Source of the DNA: Candidatus Fibrimonadaceae bacterium
GTDB lineage: Bacteria > Fibrobacterota > Fibrobacteria > Fibrobacterales > Fibrobacteraceae
Length of the DNA stretch: 57,855 nt
NCBI GenBank assembly: GCA_031281345.1
Contig: JAITFN010000027.1
Span: 1 to 57,855, forward strand
Direction: 5' to 3'
Shown: piece after piece, positions 51,074 through 57,855 of the stretch
Layout: every line of letters starts with the position of its first letter
How positions within the stretch are numbered: position 1 is the first letter of the stretch
Program-made: the position numbers and the translations under genes
The notes under the pieces: generated by a model
Databases searched by the model: none
The model's input: only the letters and a program-made list of their open reading frames with translations
Told to the model about the DNA's origin: nothing

Positions 51074-51084
51074 AATCTCATAAT

Positions 51085-51879
51085 ATGCAAACCTACCTAG
51101 ATTTACTTCGCGAAGTTAAAAAAAACGGCGTTGAAAAAAGCGACCGCACGGGTACGGGTACATTTAGCGTTTTTGGGCGGCAAATTCGCTTTGATTTGAG
51201 CAAAGGATTTCCGCTTTTGACAACAAAGAAAGTTCATTTAAAATCAATAATTGTGGAGTTGCTCTGGTTTTTGAGAGGTGATACAAACACAAAATTTTTG
51301 CACGAGCATAATGTGACTATCTGGGACGAGTGGCAGAGGGAAAACGGCGATTTGGGACCTGTGTATGGTGCCCAATGGAGAAGCTGGGGTGCGCCAAGCG
51401 GTGAGAAAATAGACCAGATTTCCGAGATTTTAAAATCACTTAAAGACAATCCAGATAGCCGCAGACATATCGTTTGCGCTTGGAATGTTGGCGAAATATC
51501 CCAAATGGCACTCCCGCCCTGCCATTGCCTATTTCAGTTCTATGTTGCAAACGGCAAACTGAGCTGCCAGCTTTACCAGCGTTCCGCAGATATTTTTTTG
51601 GGCGTTCCCTTTAACATAGCGAGCTACGCCCTGCTAACCCTTATGCTGTGCAAGGTGCTTGAATATGAACCAGGCGAATTTGTGCACACATTCGGAGATT
51701 TGCACCTTTACAAAAACCATATTGAGCAAGCCGAATTGCAGCTTTCAAGAGAGCCTCGTTCCTTGCCACAAATGAAATTAAACCCCGATGTGAAAAATTT
51801 GTTTGGGTTTAAGTTTGAAGATTTCACGTTGGAAAACTACGACCCTTGGCCAGCGATTAAAGCAAGCGTAGCAGTGTGA
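51085..51879 (+). CDS. thyA: Thymidylate synthase
   Basis: A 264-residue enzyme converting dUMP to dTMP with methylenetetrahydrofolate. It has the normal E. coli-like length, catalytic Cys146 in [43 protein letters not shown], and [13 protein letters not shown]. Its last eleven codons ([10 protein letters not shown] and stop, 51847-51879) are repeated at 53485-53517, after the next gene, differing only at synonymous positions. The ATG has no Shine-Dalgarno and follows a promoter box at eleven bases. Confidence 0.97.
   Translation: MQTYLDLLREVKKNGVEKSDRTGTGTFSVFGRQIRFDLSKGFPLLTTKKVHLKSIIVELLWFLRGDTNTKFLHEHNVTIWDEWQRENGDLGPVYGAQWRSWGAPSGEKIDQISEILKSLKDNPDSRRHIVCAWNVGEISQMALPPCHCLFQFYVANGKLSCQLYQRSADIFLGVPFNIASYALLTLMLCKVLEYEPGEFVHTFGDLHLYKNHIEQAELQLSREPRSLPQMKLNPDVKNLFGFKFEDFTLENYDPWPAIKASVAV
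51847..51879 (+). repeat. thyA tail repeat, copy in the functional gene
   Basis: 33 bp encoding [10 protein letters not shown] and TGA; 28 of 33 bases match 53485-53517. The mismatches are the third bases of three codons and the choice of stop codon. A weaker match continues about 15 bases past the stop. Confidence 0.85.
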
Positions 51880-51932
51880 GATAAATCTCAGCCATTCTTA
51901 ATGAAAGCCATCCAAGCTCCAAATGCAACATA

Positions 51933-51942
51933 TTTCTATATT
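51933..51942 (+). promoter_or_regulatory. Candidate -10 box of the membrane glycosyltransferase gene
   Basis: TTTCTATATT, 33 bases before the ATG at 51976, with a TTGGAG ribosome binding site between: a leadered use of the box. Confidence 0.5.
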
Positions 51943-51975
51943 GCCTTATACTTGGAATCTTATATTGGAGTTTTT

Positions 51976-53472
51976 ATGGCAAAAATAATAAACTTGAAAA
52001 ATATACTTATATTCGCTTCAATCGCAATAGTTGCAATGAGTGTTATTGTAAGAATAATCATGTATATAAAATGCCGCTCTCTCTGGCTCGATGAAGCTAT
52101 GCTTGCAGAAAGCATAGTTTTGCGAAATTGGCTTGAACTGCTTACTCCGCCTTTAGCCTCCGCCCAGTCTGCACCTATTTTGTATGTAATTGCTGTAAAA
52201 GCTATAGGTTCTATATTTGGATATTCAGAGAGGTCTTTGAGAATATTCTCATTTTTTGCATTTATAGGCTTATTGATTTGCGAAGTGATATTCTTGAAAA
52301 AGATTTTTAATTTTAGCAATTGTAGAATCGCTTTTGTTGTGGTTATGAGCGCATTGCTGCCGAGTTATATTTGTTATTCCAATGAATTAAAACCCTATAT
52401 GAGCGATGCATTTTTTGTTCTTTTAACTATTTTGCTGTATTTTTATTATATGCAAAATAAAATAAAACTCCCGGTATTAACTGTTTTATATATATTGATT
52501 TTATGTTTTTCATCGCCAGCCGTATTTTTTATAGGAGGAACATTATTATTTGAATTTATCTCTGCTATTCTAAATAAAAATAAGAAACAAATGCTTTATA
52601 TTGCCATATCTGGAATAACAATTCTTGTAGTATTTGCTTTGTATTATCACTGGTGGATGTCGCCTGTATCTGAAGCTATGAAAGCATATTGGGATGACTA
52701 CGCTAGAAAAAAAAGTACAATATATAGAATAGTGTTCATACTTTCAGATGAAAGAAATATTTTTAGCCTTTATTTTTATGTTTGGTTTTTTGTACCTTTT
52801 GCGTTACTTGGTATTTATTCATTGTGTAAATCCAAAAACAAGATAGCCTGTTCGTTGGCATTATCTTTATTGTTTGCGTTTTTGGCTTCATCAATAGGCA
52901 AGTGGCCTCTGGTCGATCGTTTATGGCTGTTCTTACCCACAATAGTTTTTATTTTCGCTACGATTGGAGCCGATATTGTTCTAAATAAAATTAAAGCAAA
53001 AAATAGAAATATTATGAGTGCAGTTGGATTTTCTTTCCTTTTAGTCATTACTTTGTACTTGTCTATAATTTGTTTGGAATTCATCAGCCGTGATAGAATG
53101 TATGTGGGTCAAAATGAGATTAATCCTCTGATTTCTTATGTTCAAGAGAACATAAAATACAATGAAAAATTATATGTTTACCAGAATGCAATTCCCGCAT
53201 TTCGTTATAAGAATGGCTACAATGCAACAAAAATTGGAAATGCTGCGAATAACAATATAATATATGGAACAAACATCGAAGAATGGAATGTGGGTATTTT
53301 AGGAAATGATATGCAGTCAATAATTCTTGAAAACAAAAAAATTTATTTGCTTTTTGCTCATCACTTTGGTATTATTGACGGTGGCTTGTTAGTTTTGCAG
53401 AAATATGGAACTCTTACTGAAATAATGGATTACGCTGGCACTCTACTTTTATATTTTGAAAGGGATGATTGA
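51976..53472 (+). CDS. GT39/ArnT-like membrane glycosyltransferase
   Basis: A 498-residue protein with ten to twelve membrane helices. The frame extends to 51901, but ATG 51976 has TTGGAG at good spacing. RSLWLDEAMLAESIV is the acidic motif in the first external loop of polyprenyl-phosphate-sugar transferases such as ArnT and PMT. The family uses lipid-linked sugars to modify lipid A, glycans or proteins at the outer face of the membrane. It is visibly more AT-rich than its neighbours and lies between the two copies of the thyA tail, so it was probably acquired by insertion beside thyA. Confidence 0.8.
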   Translation: MAKIINLKNILIFASIAIVAMSVIVRIIMYIKCRSLWLDEAMLAESIVLRNWLELLTPPLASAQSAPILYVIAVKAIGSIFGYSERSLRIFSFFAFIGLLICEVIFLKKIFNFSNCRIAFVVVMSALLPSYICYSNELKPYMSDAFFVLLTILLYFYYMQNKIKLPVLTVLYILILCFSSPAVFFIGGTLLFEFISAILNKNKKQMLYIAISGITILVVFALYYHWWMSPVSEAMKAYWDDYARKKSTIYRIVFILSDERNIFSLYFYVWFFVPFALLGIYSLCKSKNKIACSLALSLLFAFLASSIGKWPLVDRLWLFLPTIVFIFATIGADIVLNKIKAKNRNIMSAVGFSFLLVITLYLSIICLEFISRDRMYVGQNEINPLISYVQENIKYNEKLYVYQNAIPAFRYKNGYNATKIGNAANNNIIYGTNIEEWNVGILGNDMQSIILENKKIYLLFAHHFGIIDGGLLVLQKYGTLTEIMDYAGTLLLYFERDD

Positions 53473-53484
53473 CGAAACAATCTC

Positions 53485-53517
53485 TGGCCTGCGATTAAAG
53501 CAAGCGTGGCGGTGTAG
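53485..53517 (+). repeat. thyA: Displaced thyA tail (relic)
   Basis: 33 bp that read [10 protein letters not shown] and TAG in one frame, identical in protein to the end of thyA, but lying behind the next gene with no thyA body before it. Similarity starts abruptly at the Trp codon. It appears to be the original or a donor 3' end of thyA left by an insertion of about 1.64 kb. Confidence 0.85.
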
Positions 53518-53520
53518 TGG

Positions 53521-55506
53521 CTATCTCTCAACCATAATTTTGCCTTTGGCGGTTTTTTTCCCGTCTTTTGCCATATAGTGATATAACCCTGGTGCAACCA
53601 ATTTGCCGTCTTCGTTTTTTCCGTCCCAAGCCGCTGCGCCACCCCGCAATTCATCCGAGTTGAAAAACCTAACACGCTTGCCAGAGGAGTCAAAAATATA
53701 TAATACGGATTTTTCGCTTATGTAGTCTATTGTCACTGCACTGTGCTGTTTTGGGCGAAATGGATTAGGGTAGGCTATGGGTTTAGGGGCATCGCTTTGC
53801 ATATAGTTTGAGGCACCCCGAACAATGGGAGTGGAATAAACGCTAAGTCCCAAATCGTGCGCAAAATAAACTTTGCCTTTTATTGTGTCTATGGCTAAAT
53901 CATAAACCATTTCACTTAATAGGCCGTTTCTAGTTTTGAAATGTTTTGCGGTTAAACTGTCTGGTGAATGGCTTATCTTTGAAAGTAAATATGCGCCATT
54001 GCCTTGAGTGCCAATCCACAACCCATTTTGGGCATCTGTTTTCAAGGCAGAAATAATGCCACCATCAAAACCCCTAATGTAGCTGGGTTCTTGCCATTCG
54101 TTTTGAAGCAAATAAAAAATTTTAGAATTTGAAATTGCCCATAAAATGCCATCGCTGTCAAAGGCAAATTCTATTGGTGAGCCAAAAGGCAATGTCCATG
54201 CATTTTGCCATATCGGAGAAAAATTTTCTGAATCTTTAGATGGAACAGCTTTATAAAAGTCAACGCCACCTTCTTTTGAATCTATGGAACTTCTCCAAGC
54301 TATATAAATTTCCCATTCTCCGGTTTCGCTTTTCTTCGCTATTATAGAAGAGGCAATAGCAGAAGATGCTTTCGTTGGTTTAAAGCATTTGGCTTTTAAA
54401 TTGCTATCCACAAAGCCAAAGCCATAATAGCCACTGCTAAAAAAAGAAAAAAGAAAACCAGAAAAATCTGGCGTAGCGGAAACTCCATAAACTATTGTCC
54501 AGCCACCTGTATCACCATCTCTATATGCGGTTGGGCAAGTATTGTTGCTATTAGTTGAGTGAAACCATCCGGTTGAACCCGCTACCGGAAAATTCGCATC
54601 AAATGTTACAAGCCCTGCTCCCCAAAATCCAACTGCGAAACTTCCATTGGACTGCATAGCCAAAGATTTTGCTGGCCAGCTTTTATGGTCGTGTCCAAAC
54701 TTACCTGCATTAGCCAAAAAAGTTTCTCCCCACTTTTCATTTTGCATTCGGGAAAAATAATTGAAATCATCATTTCCCCAAGCAAGCGCACCGGTTCCGG
54801 GCAAAACAGAAACAACCCTCACAGTTTCCAGCGGAAAATCTGATTGAGTGGGAACATAGCTGGGCTTTGCTTTTTCTCCGGGTATTTTATCCGCTTGTTT
54901 CCACGAATTAGGGTCTGCTAAAAATCGGTCTTCGCTAATTTTATTCCAATCAACTTTTCTTTTCCAAATTGCTCTATCAAATTCTATCCATAAACTATCG
55001 CCTTCAAGTACAATTCTTTTTATGGAAAAACTTTCAAGAGAACTTGTGCCTATTTGGGAAAGCGTTATTACAGAATACTTTTGTTCATAATCAAAAAAAG
55101 CCAAAGCTCCTTTAAAAGGCAGAATTAGAATATTATTTGCTCTCTTTCCAAGCCCAGGAAGTAGTTCTCGTTTTTTTTCTGCAAAGGAATTGCTTATTGT
55201 TTCAAAATTTTTTGAAGTTTTATTTTTGCGAACCAAACTCCCATTCCTTGAAGCCGCTATTATATCTCCACTAGGCAAGTCAAAAATCTGAACAAAATCC
55301 GCAACTTCTAAATTATTACTCCCGGGCATATAGCTATTTTCCGTTTTGTTTGCAAGTCTCTCTTGCAATCCCCAAGCAAAAGCTGCCCAAAGAGTTCCAT
55401 TATCCGCAAGCACAACATCGCGAACCTCATTTTGCCTAGTATAATGGGTCCAGTCTTTTGCGTAAGTCAGTAATACGGCTATTATCAGTAAAAATGCCCG
55501 AAACAT
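53521..55506 (-). CDS. Secreted beta-propeller protein with FlgD/T9SS-like C-terminal domain
   Basis: A 661-residue exported protein. The N-terminus MFRAFLLIIAVLLTYAKD is a signal peptide. The body shows repeated propeller-like blades (VVLADNGTLWAAFAWG, FAFDSDGILWAISN, LKTDAQNGLWIGTQGNGAYL) like the two-component regulator propeller. The last 85 residues start with IAYPNPFRPKQH and include RGGAAAWDGKNEDGKLVAPGLYHY, the FlgD Ig-like/T9SS type A sorting pattern, so it may be exported through the type IX system. Function is unknown; a surface protein is likely. The start codon 55506 has no clear ribosome binding site. Confidence 0.8.
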   Translation of the reverse strand: MFRAFLLIIAVLLTYAKDWTHYTRQNEVRDVVLADNGTLWAAFAWGLQERLANKTENSYMPGSNNLEVADFVQIFDLPSGDIIAASRNGSLVRKNKTSKNFETISNSFAEKKRELLPGLGKRANNILILPFKGALAFFDYEQKYSVITLSQIGTSSLESFSIKRIVLEGDSLWIEFDRAIWKRKVDWNKISEDRFLADPNSWKQADKIPGEKAKPSYVPTQSDFPLETVRVVSVLPGTGALAWGNDDFNYFSRMQNEKWGETFLANAGKFGHDHKSWPAKSLAMQSNGSFAVGFWGAGLVTFDANFPVAGSTGWFHSTNSNNTCPTAYRDGDTGGWTIVYGVSATPDFSGFLFSFFSSGYYGFGFVDSNLKAKCFKPTKASSAIASSIIAKKSETGEWEIYIAWRSSIDSKEGGVDFYKAVPSKDSENFSPIWQNAWTLPFGSPIEFAFDSDGILWAISNSKIFYLLQNEWQEPSYIRGFDGGIISALKTDAQNGLWIGTQGNGAYLLSKISHSPDSLTAKHFKTRNGLLSEMVYDLAIDTIKGKVYFAHDLGLSVYSTPIVRGASNYMQSDAPKPIAYPNPFRPKQHSAVTIDYISEKSVLYIFDSSGKRVRFFNSDELRGGAAAWDGKNEDGKLVAPGLYHYMAKDGKKTAKGKIMVER

Positions 55507-55538
55507 TGAACATAAAATACAAATCCCAAATCAAATAA

Positions 55539-55548
55539 TTTCTAAATT
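55539..55548 (+). promoter_or_regulatory. Candidate -10 box, near-leaderless (small membrane protein)
   Basis: TTTCTAAATT, then eight bases and the ATG at 55557; no Shine-Dalgarno. Confidence 0.5.
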
Positions 55549-55556
55549 GCTTAGCA

Positions 55557-55886
55557 ATGCTAGAACCTAAACGAACTGCTCGCGTAATCGGAATTCTCAT
55601 TCTTTTGCAAGGCGTGGTTTTTCTTTCGTTTTGGAAAATCGCAAGCTGGGCTCTTGCGCTTGGAATTCAGCGTTATTCCAGCTTCACAGGCAAAATAGCA
55701 AAAGCTTTTTTCTCATCAGACCACACGCTACTACAACTAATGCTAACAGGTACAAACTACCTACCCATACCACTTGCCCTAGGCATAACCGCCTCTGTCT
55801 GCGGAATTCTAATGCTAGCTTTCCCCAAACAGGCGGTTCAGATTTTGGTGGCTTTGAGGGTGTTGAAGCGAGCAAAGGGAGGTTAA
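55557..55886 (+). CDS. Small hypothetical membrane protein
   Basis: A 109-residue protein with two or three hydrophobic helices (about 9-35 and 68-100) and a basic C-terminus (LRVLKRAKGG). I recognise no family. It is divergent from the propeller gene and ends one base before the ATG of the next membrane protein, so the two are probably co-transcribed and may act together. Confidence 0.65.
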   Translation: MLEPKRTARVIGILILLQGVVFLSFWKIASWALALGIQRYSSFTGKIAKAFFSSDHTLLQLMLTGTNYLPIPLALGITASVCGILMLAFPKQAVQILVALRVLKRAKGG

Positions 55887-55887
55887 A

Positions 55888-56493
55888 ATGAATAAAGAAA
55901 AATTTTTAGATACATTTTTGGGGGACACAAGTAATTTGCCCTATATTAAAAAAGAAAGACATAACTATCTAACAAACTATTTATACATTGTGCTTTTTAT
56001 GAACATATTTGCGATAATTAGATCTGTAAAATCTATTATTGGTTTTAAATCTGTTGCGGATATGGATTTTTATCTAAATTATCTTGCACTATCTCTTACT
56101 GGAATCATATGCAAAATTTTACTTTTAAATTGGCAAATGTCAGGGTTCTATATACATTGTATCGTTTCAATTATTTTGGGTATTATTATTCTGCCGAACG
56201 GGCTGTTTGCAATTTGTTGGGGAATTTTTTGGGCTCTATTGGACTTTGCATTTCTTCAGTTAAAAAAAGATAATATTTCTGCTTGGACTCATTTAACAGG
56301 CAATTATTCAAATGTAAGCAATATGGATTTTAATGAAATTCTTAAAAACAATCATTCAGAGTCTGATTCCAATTCAAATGTTCCCACAACTGACCCTGCT
56401 GATGAAATATCAAAATATTTCGCCTTAAAAGAGAAAGGCATAATAACAGAAGAAGAATTTGAAATGAAAAAGAGAAAACTTTTGGGAATATAA
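55888..56493 (+). CDS. Membrane protein with C-terminal SHOCT domain
   Basis: A 201-residue protein with four likely membrane helices between residues 30 and 125, a polar linker rich in Asn and Ser, and a C-terminal segment DEISKYFALKEKGIITEEEF followed by EMKKRKLLGI, a good SHOCT domain (short C-terminal domain, found on many membrane proteins). Function is unknown. GGGAGG just before the ATG is a good ribosome binding site and lies inside the end of the upstream gene. Confidence 0.78.
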   Translation: MNKEKFLDTFLGDTSNLPYIKKERHNYLTNYLYIVLFMNIFAIIRSVKSIIGFKSVADMDFYLNYLALSLTGIICKILLLNWQMSGFYIHCIVSIILGIIILPNGLFAICWGIFWALLDFAFLQLKKDNISAWTHLTGNYSNVSNMDFNEILKNNHSESDSNSNVPTTDPADEISKYFALKEKGIITEEEFEMKKRKLLGI

Positions 56494-56550
56494 GAAGTTG
56501 CCCAACCCAGTTTTTAACTAGGCGGGCAGTAAAGAACTTATTAAAAACGC

Positions 56551-57843
56551 TTATTTTATTTTGCCTTGGTACTTTGCAGATTTGCCAATTTGTTCCTCTA
56601 TGCGGAGCAATTGGTTGTATTTGCAAATACGGTCGGTGCGGGAGAGAGAACCGGTTTTTATTTGGCCTGCGCCCGTGCCAACGGCAAGGTCTGCGATAAA
56701 GGAATCTTCGGTTTCACCGCTGCGGTGGCTGGCTATAACGCCGTAGCCTGCTTTTTGAGCAATTTTAATCGCTTCCAAAGTTTCGGTAACGGTACCAATT
56801 TGATTAACCTTTATCAGAATGGCATTTGCAGCTTTCATTTTGATGCCCTTTGTCAAACGCTCTGGGTTTGTCACAAAGAAATCATCGCCAACAAGCTGAA
56901 CTTTTTTACCGAGTTCCTTGGTAAAGCCAACATAGCCTTCCCAGTCGTTTTGATCTAAACCGTCTTCTATTGAGACGATTGGATATTTTTTAACCCAAGC
57001 TGCATATTTTGCAACCATCTCTTTTGCGGTGTGAAGTTTGCCTGGTTCGGATTTCCAGAATTTGTAGCCTTTGCGACCACCTTCGTCAAATAACTCAGAC
57101 GAGGCGCAGTCAAGGGCAATGCCAATTTGAGTGCCGGGTTTGTAGCCAGCTTCTTTAATGGCTTTCATAATGTATTCCAAAGCCTGGTCGTTGGTCAAGT
57201 TAGGAGCAAAGCCGCCTTCGTCGCCAACAGATGTTGCCTGCCTGTCTTTTTTGAGCAATTTTTTAAGAGTGTGGAAAATCTCGGTTATCCAGCGAAGCCC
57301 TTCGGAGAAGGATTTTGCGCCTACTGGCATAATCATAAATTCCTGGAAGTCGATTTTATTGTCTGCGTGTTTGCCGCCATTCACAATGTTTGCCATTGGG
57401 GTTGGAAGTATGAATTTGTTTTTGTTGCCGTGCAATTTGCCGATATATTTCCAAAGCGGCAATTTGCTAACGCTTGCGCCAGCAACGGTGATTGCCATTG
57501 AAGCACCGAGAATTGCATTTGCGCCGAGTTTGCTTTTGTTTTTTGTGCCGTCTAGCCTAATCATGGCATCGTCAAGGGCAGCCTGTTTCAGAGGGTCTTT
57601 ACCTTTGAGCAAGCGAGCAATGGGTCCGTTAACGGCAGCTACTGCCTTTAACACACCTAAGCCACCATAGACTTTTTTGTTGTTATCACGAAGTTCGCAA
57701 GCCTCGTATTCACCAGTGCTAGCTCCGCTAGGAACAGCGGCACGGGCAACAAAGCCTGTATCCAAAGTGATTTCAACTTCAACGGTCGGGTTGCCGCGCG
57801 AATCTAAAATTTGACGGCCAACTACATTTTTGATCTTTGCCAT
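56551..57843 (-). CDS. eno: Enolase
   Basis: A 430-residue glycolytic enzyme interconverting 2-phosphoglycerate and phosphoenolpyruvate. [81 protein letters not shown] and [18 protein letters not shown] cover the active site. Length is normal. A GGAGG ribosome binding site is visible at the right window edge. It converges with the SHOCT-domain gene across a 57-bp gap in which I see no strong terminator. Confidence 0.98.
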   Translation of the reverse strand: MAKIKNVVGRQILDSRGNPTVEVEITLDTGFVARAAVPSGASTGEYEACELRDNNKKVYGGLGVLKAVAAVNGPIARLLKGKDPLKQAALDDAMIRLDGTKNKSKLGANAILGASMAITVAGASVSKLPLWKYIGKLHGNKNKFILPTPMANIVNGGKHADNKIDFQEFMIMPVGAKSFSEGLRWITEIFHTLKKLLKKDRQATSVGDEGGFAPNLTNDQALEYIMKAIKEAGYKPGTQIGIALDCASSELFDEGGRKGYKFWKSEPGKLHTAKEMVAKYAAWVKKYPIVSIEDGLDQNDWEGYVGFTKELGKKVQLVGDDFFVTNPERLTKGIKMKAANAILIKVNQIGTVTETLEAIKIAQKAGYGVIASHRSGETEDSFIADLAVGTGAGQIKTGSLSRTDRICKYNQLLRIEEQIGKSAKYQGKIK

Positions 57844-57855
57844 TTTATGGCCTCC

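Noticed and set aside
51901-51975. Upstream extension of the GT39-like protein to ATG 51901
   Set aside because: No ribosome binding site there; the extension contains the promoter-like TTTCTATATT, and ATG 51976 has TTGGAG at good distance.
56494-56550. Imperfect inverted repeat between the SHOCT gene and eno as a bidirectional terminator
   Set aside because: Stem pairing is poor and interrupted; not reported as a feature.
1-57855. tRNA, rRNA, transposase, integrase or CRISPR elements
   Set aside because: I looked through the gaps and gene list and saw none; gaps are short and mostly promoter-like.

Overview
The window (57.9 kb, low G+C) comes from a bacterium that I place in the Fibrobacterota with fair confidence. 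Two lipoproteins at 858-3124 carry the Fibrobacter succinogenes major paralogous (FISUMP) domain behind poly-serine linkers, which is characteristic of this group. A FlgD/T9SS-like C-terminal sorting domain and a Gram-negative envelope gene set (LPS-type glycosyltransferases, lipoproteins, PBP1C with alpha-2-macroglobulin) agree. Coding density is high, and I saw no rRNA, tRNA, CRISPR array, transposase or phage gene.

Layout. 1-306 is the 3' end of an unknown gene. 412-3886 is a minus-strand accessory block with a hypothetical gene, two FISUMP lipoproteins with a shared downstream repeat and a G17 tract, and a YoeB/RelB-type toxin-antitoxin pair. 4054-12621 is a plus-strand operon: a lone nuoM, a REC-HD-GYP regulator, two tandem paralogous hybrid histidine kinases and a small STAS-like protein. 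12596-14124 holds folP and a GNAT toxin-antitoxin-like pair. 14164-20360 is an aryl-acid/aromatic amino acid module (ACT protein, phenylacetate-CoA ligase, indolepyruvate:ferredoxin oxidoreductase beta and alpha, aminotransferase) with an unrelated opposite-strand gene wedged between the two oxidoreductase subunits. 20401-22250 has an esterase and a PRPP-synthetase-like gene. 22261-32942 is a surface-polysaccharide cluster (flippase, Wzy-like polymerase, seven glycosyltransferases, a radical SAM protein). 33079-37397 has a DsbD-like reductase, a CitE-like lyase, an aminotransferase and a lipoprotein. 37453-48466 has a sodium:solute symporter, a GAF/GGDEF-like protein, pbpC and a bacterial alpha-2-macroglobulin. 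48450-51032 is a dehydratase-activase-related protein lacking the family's ATPase half. 51085-53472 is thyA and an adjacent AT-rich membrane glycosyltransferase. The right end has a beta-propeller protein, two small membrane proteins and enolase.

The most interesting signals are not single genes. (1) A recurring box close to TTTCTAYATT or TTTACTATATT lies only 5-11 nt before the start codon of ten genes, most of which lack a Shine-Dalgarno sequence. In other genes it lies 21-58 nt upstream, usually followed by a Shine-Dalgarno. This looks like the local -10 promoter element, with a class of leaderless or near-leaderless messages. Several members also have a C-rich spacer. (2) The last eleven codons of thyA ([10 protein letters not shown] plus stop) occur twice, at the real thyA end and again 1.64 kb downstream, with only synonymous differences. 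They bracket the membrane glycosyltransferase gene, a scar of insertion that replaced the thyA tail. (3) In the tandem hybrid kinases the first copy's Hpt domain has lost its phospho-histidine (His to Asp) and is shortened while the second copy's is intact, suggesting a shared phosphorelay. All functional statements rest on reading motifs by eye, without database searches.
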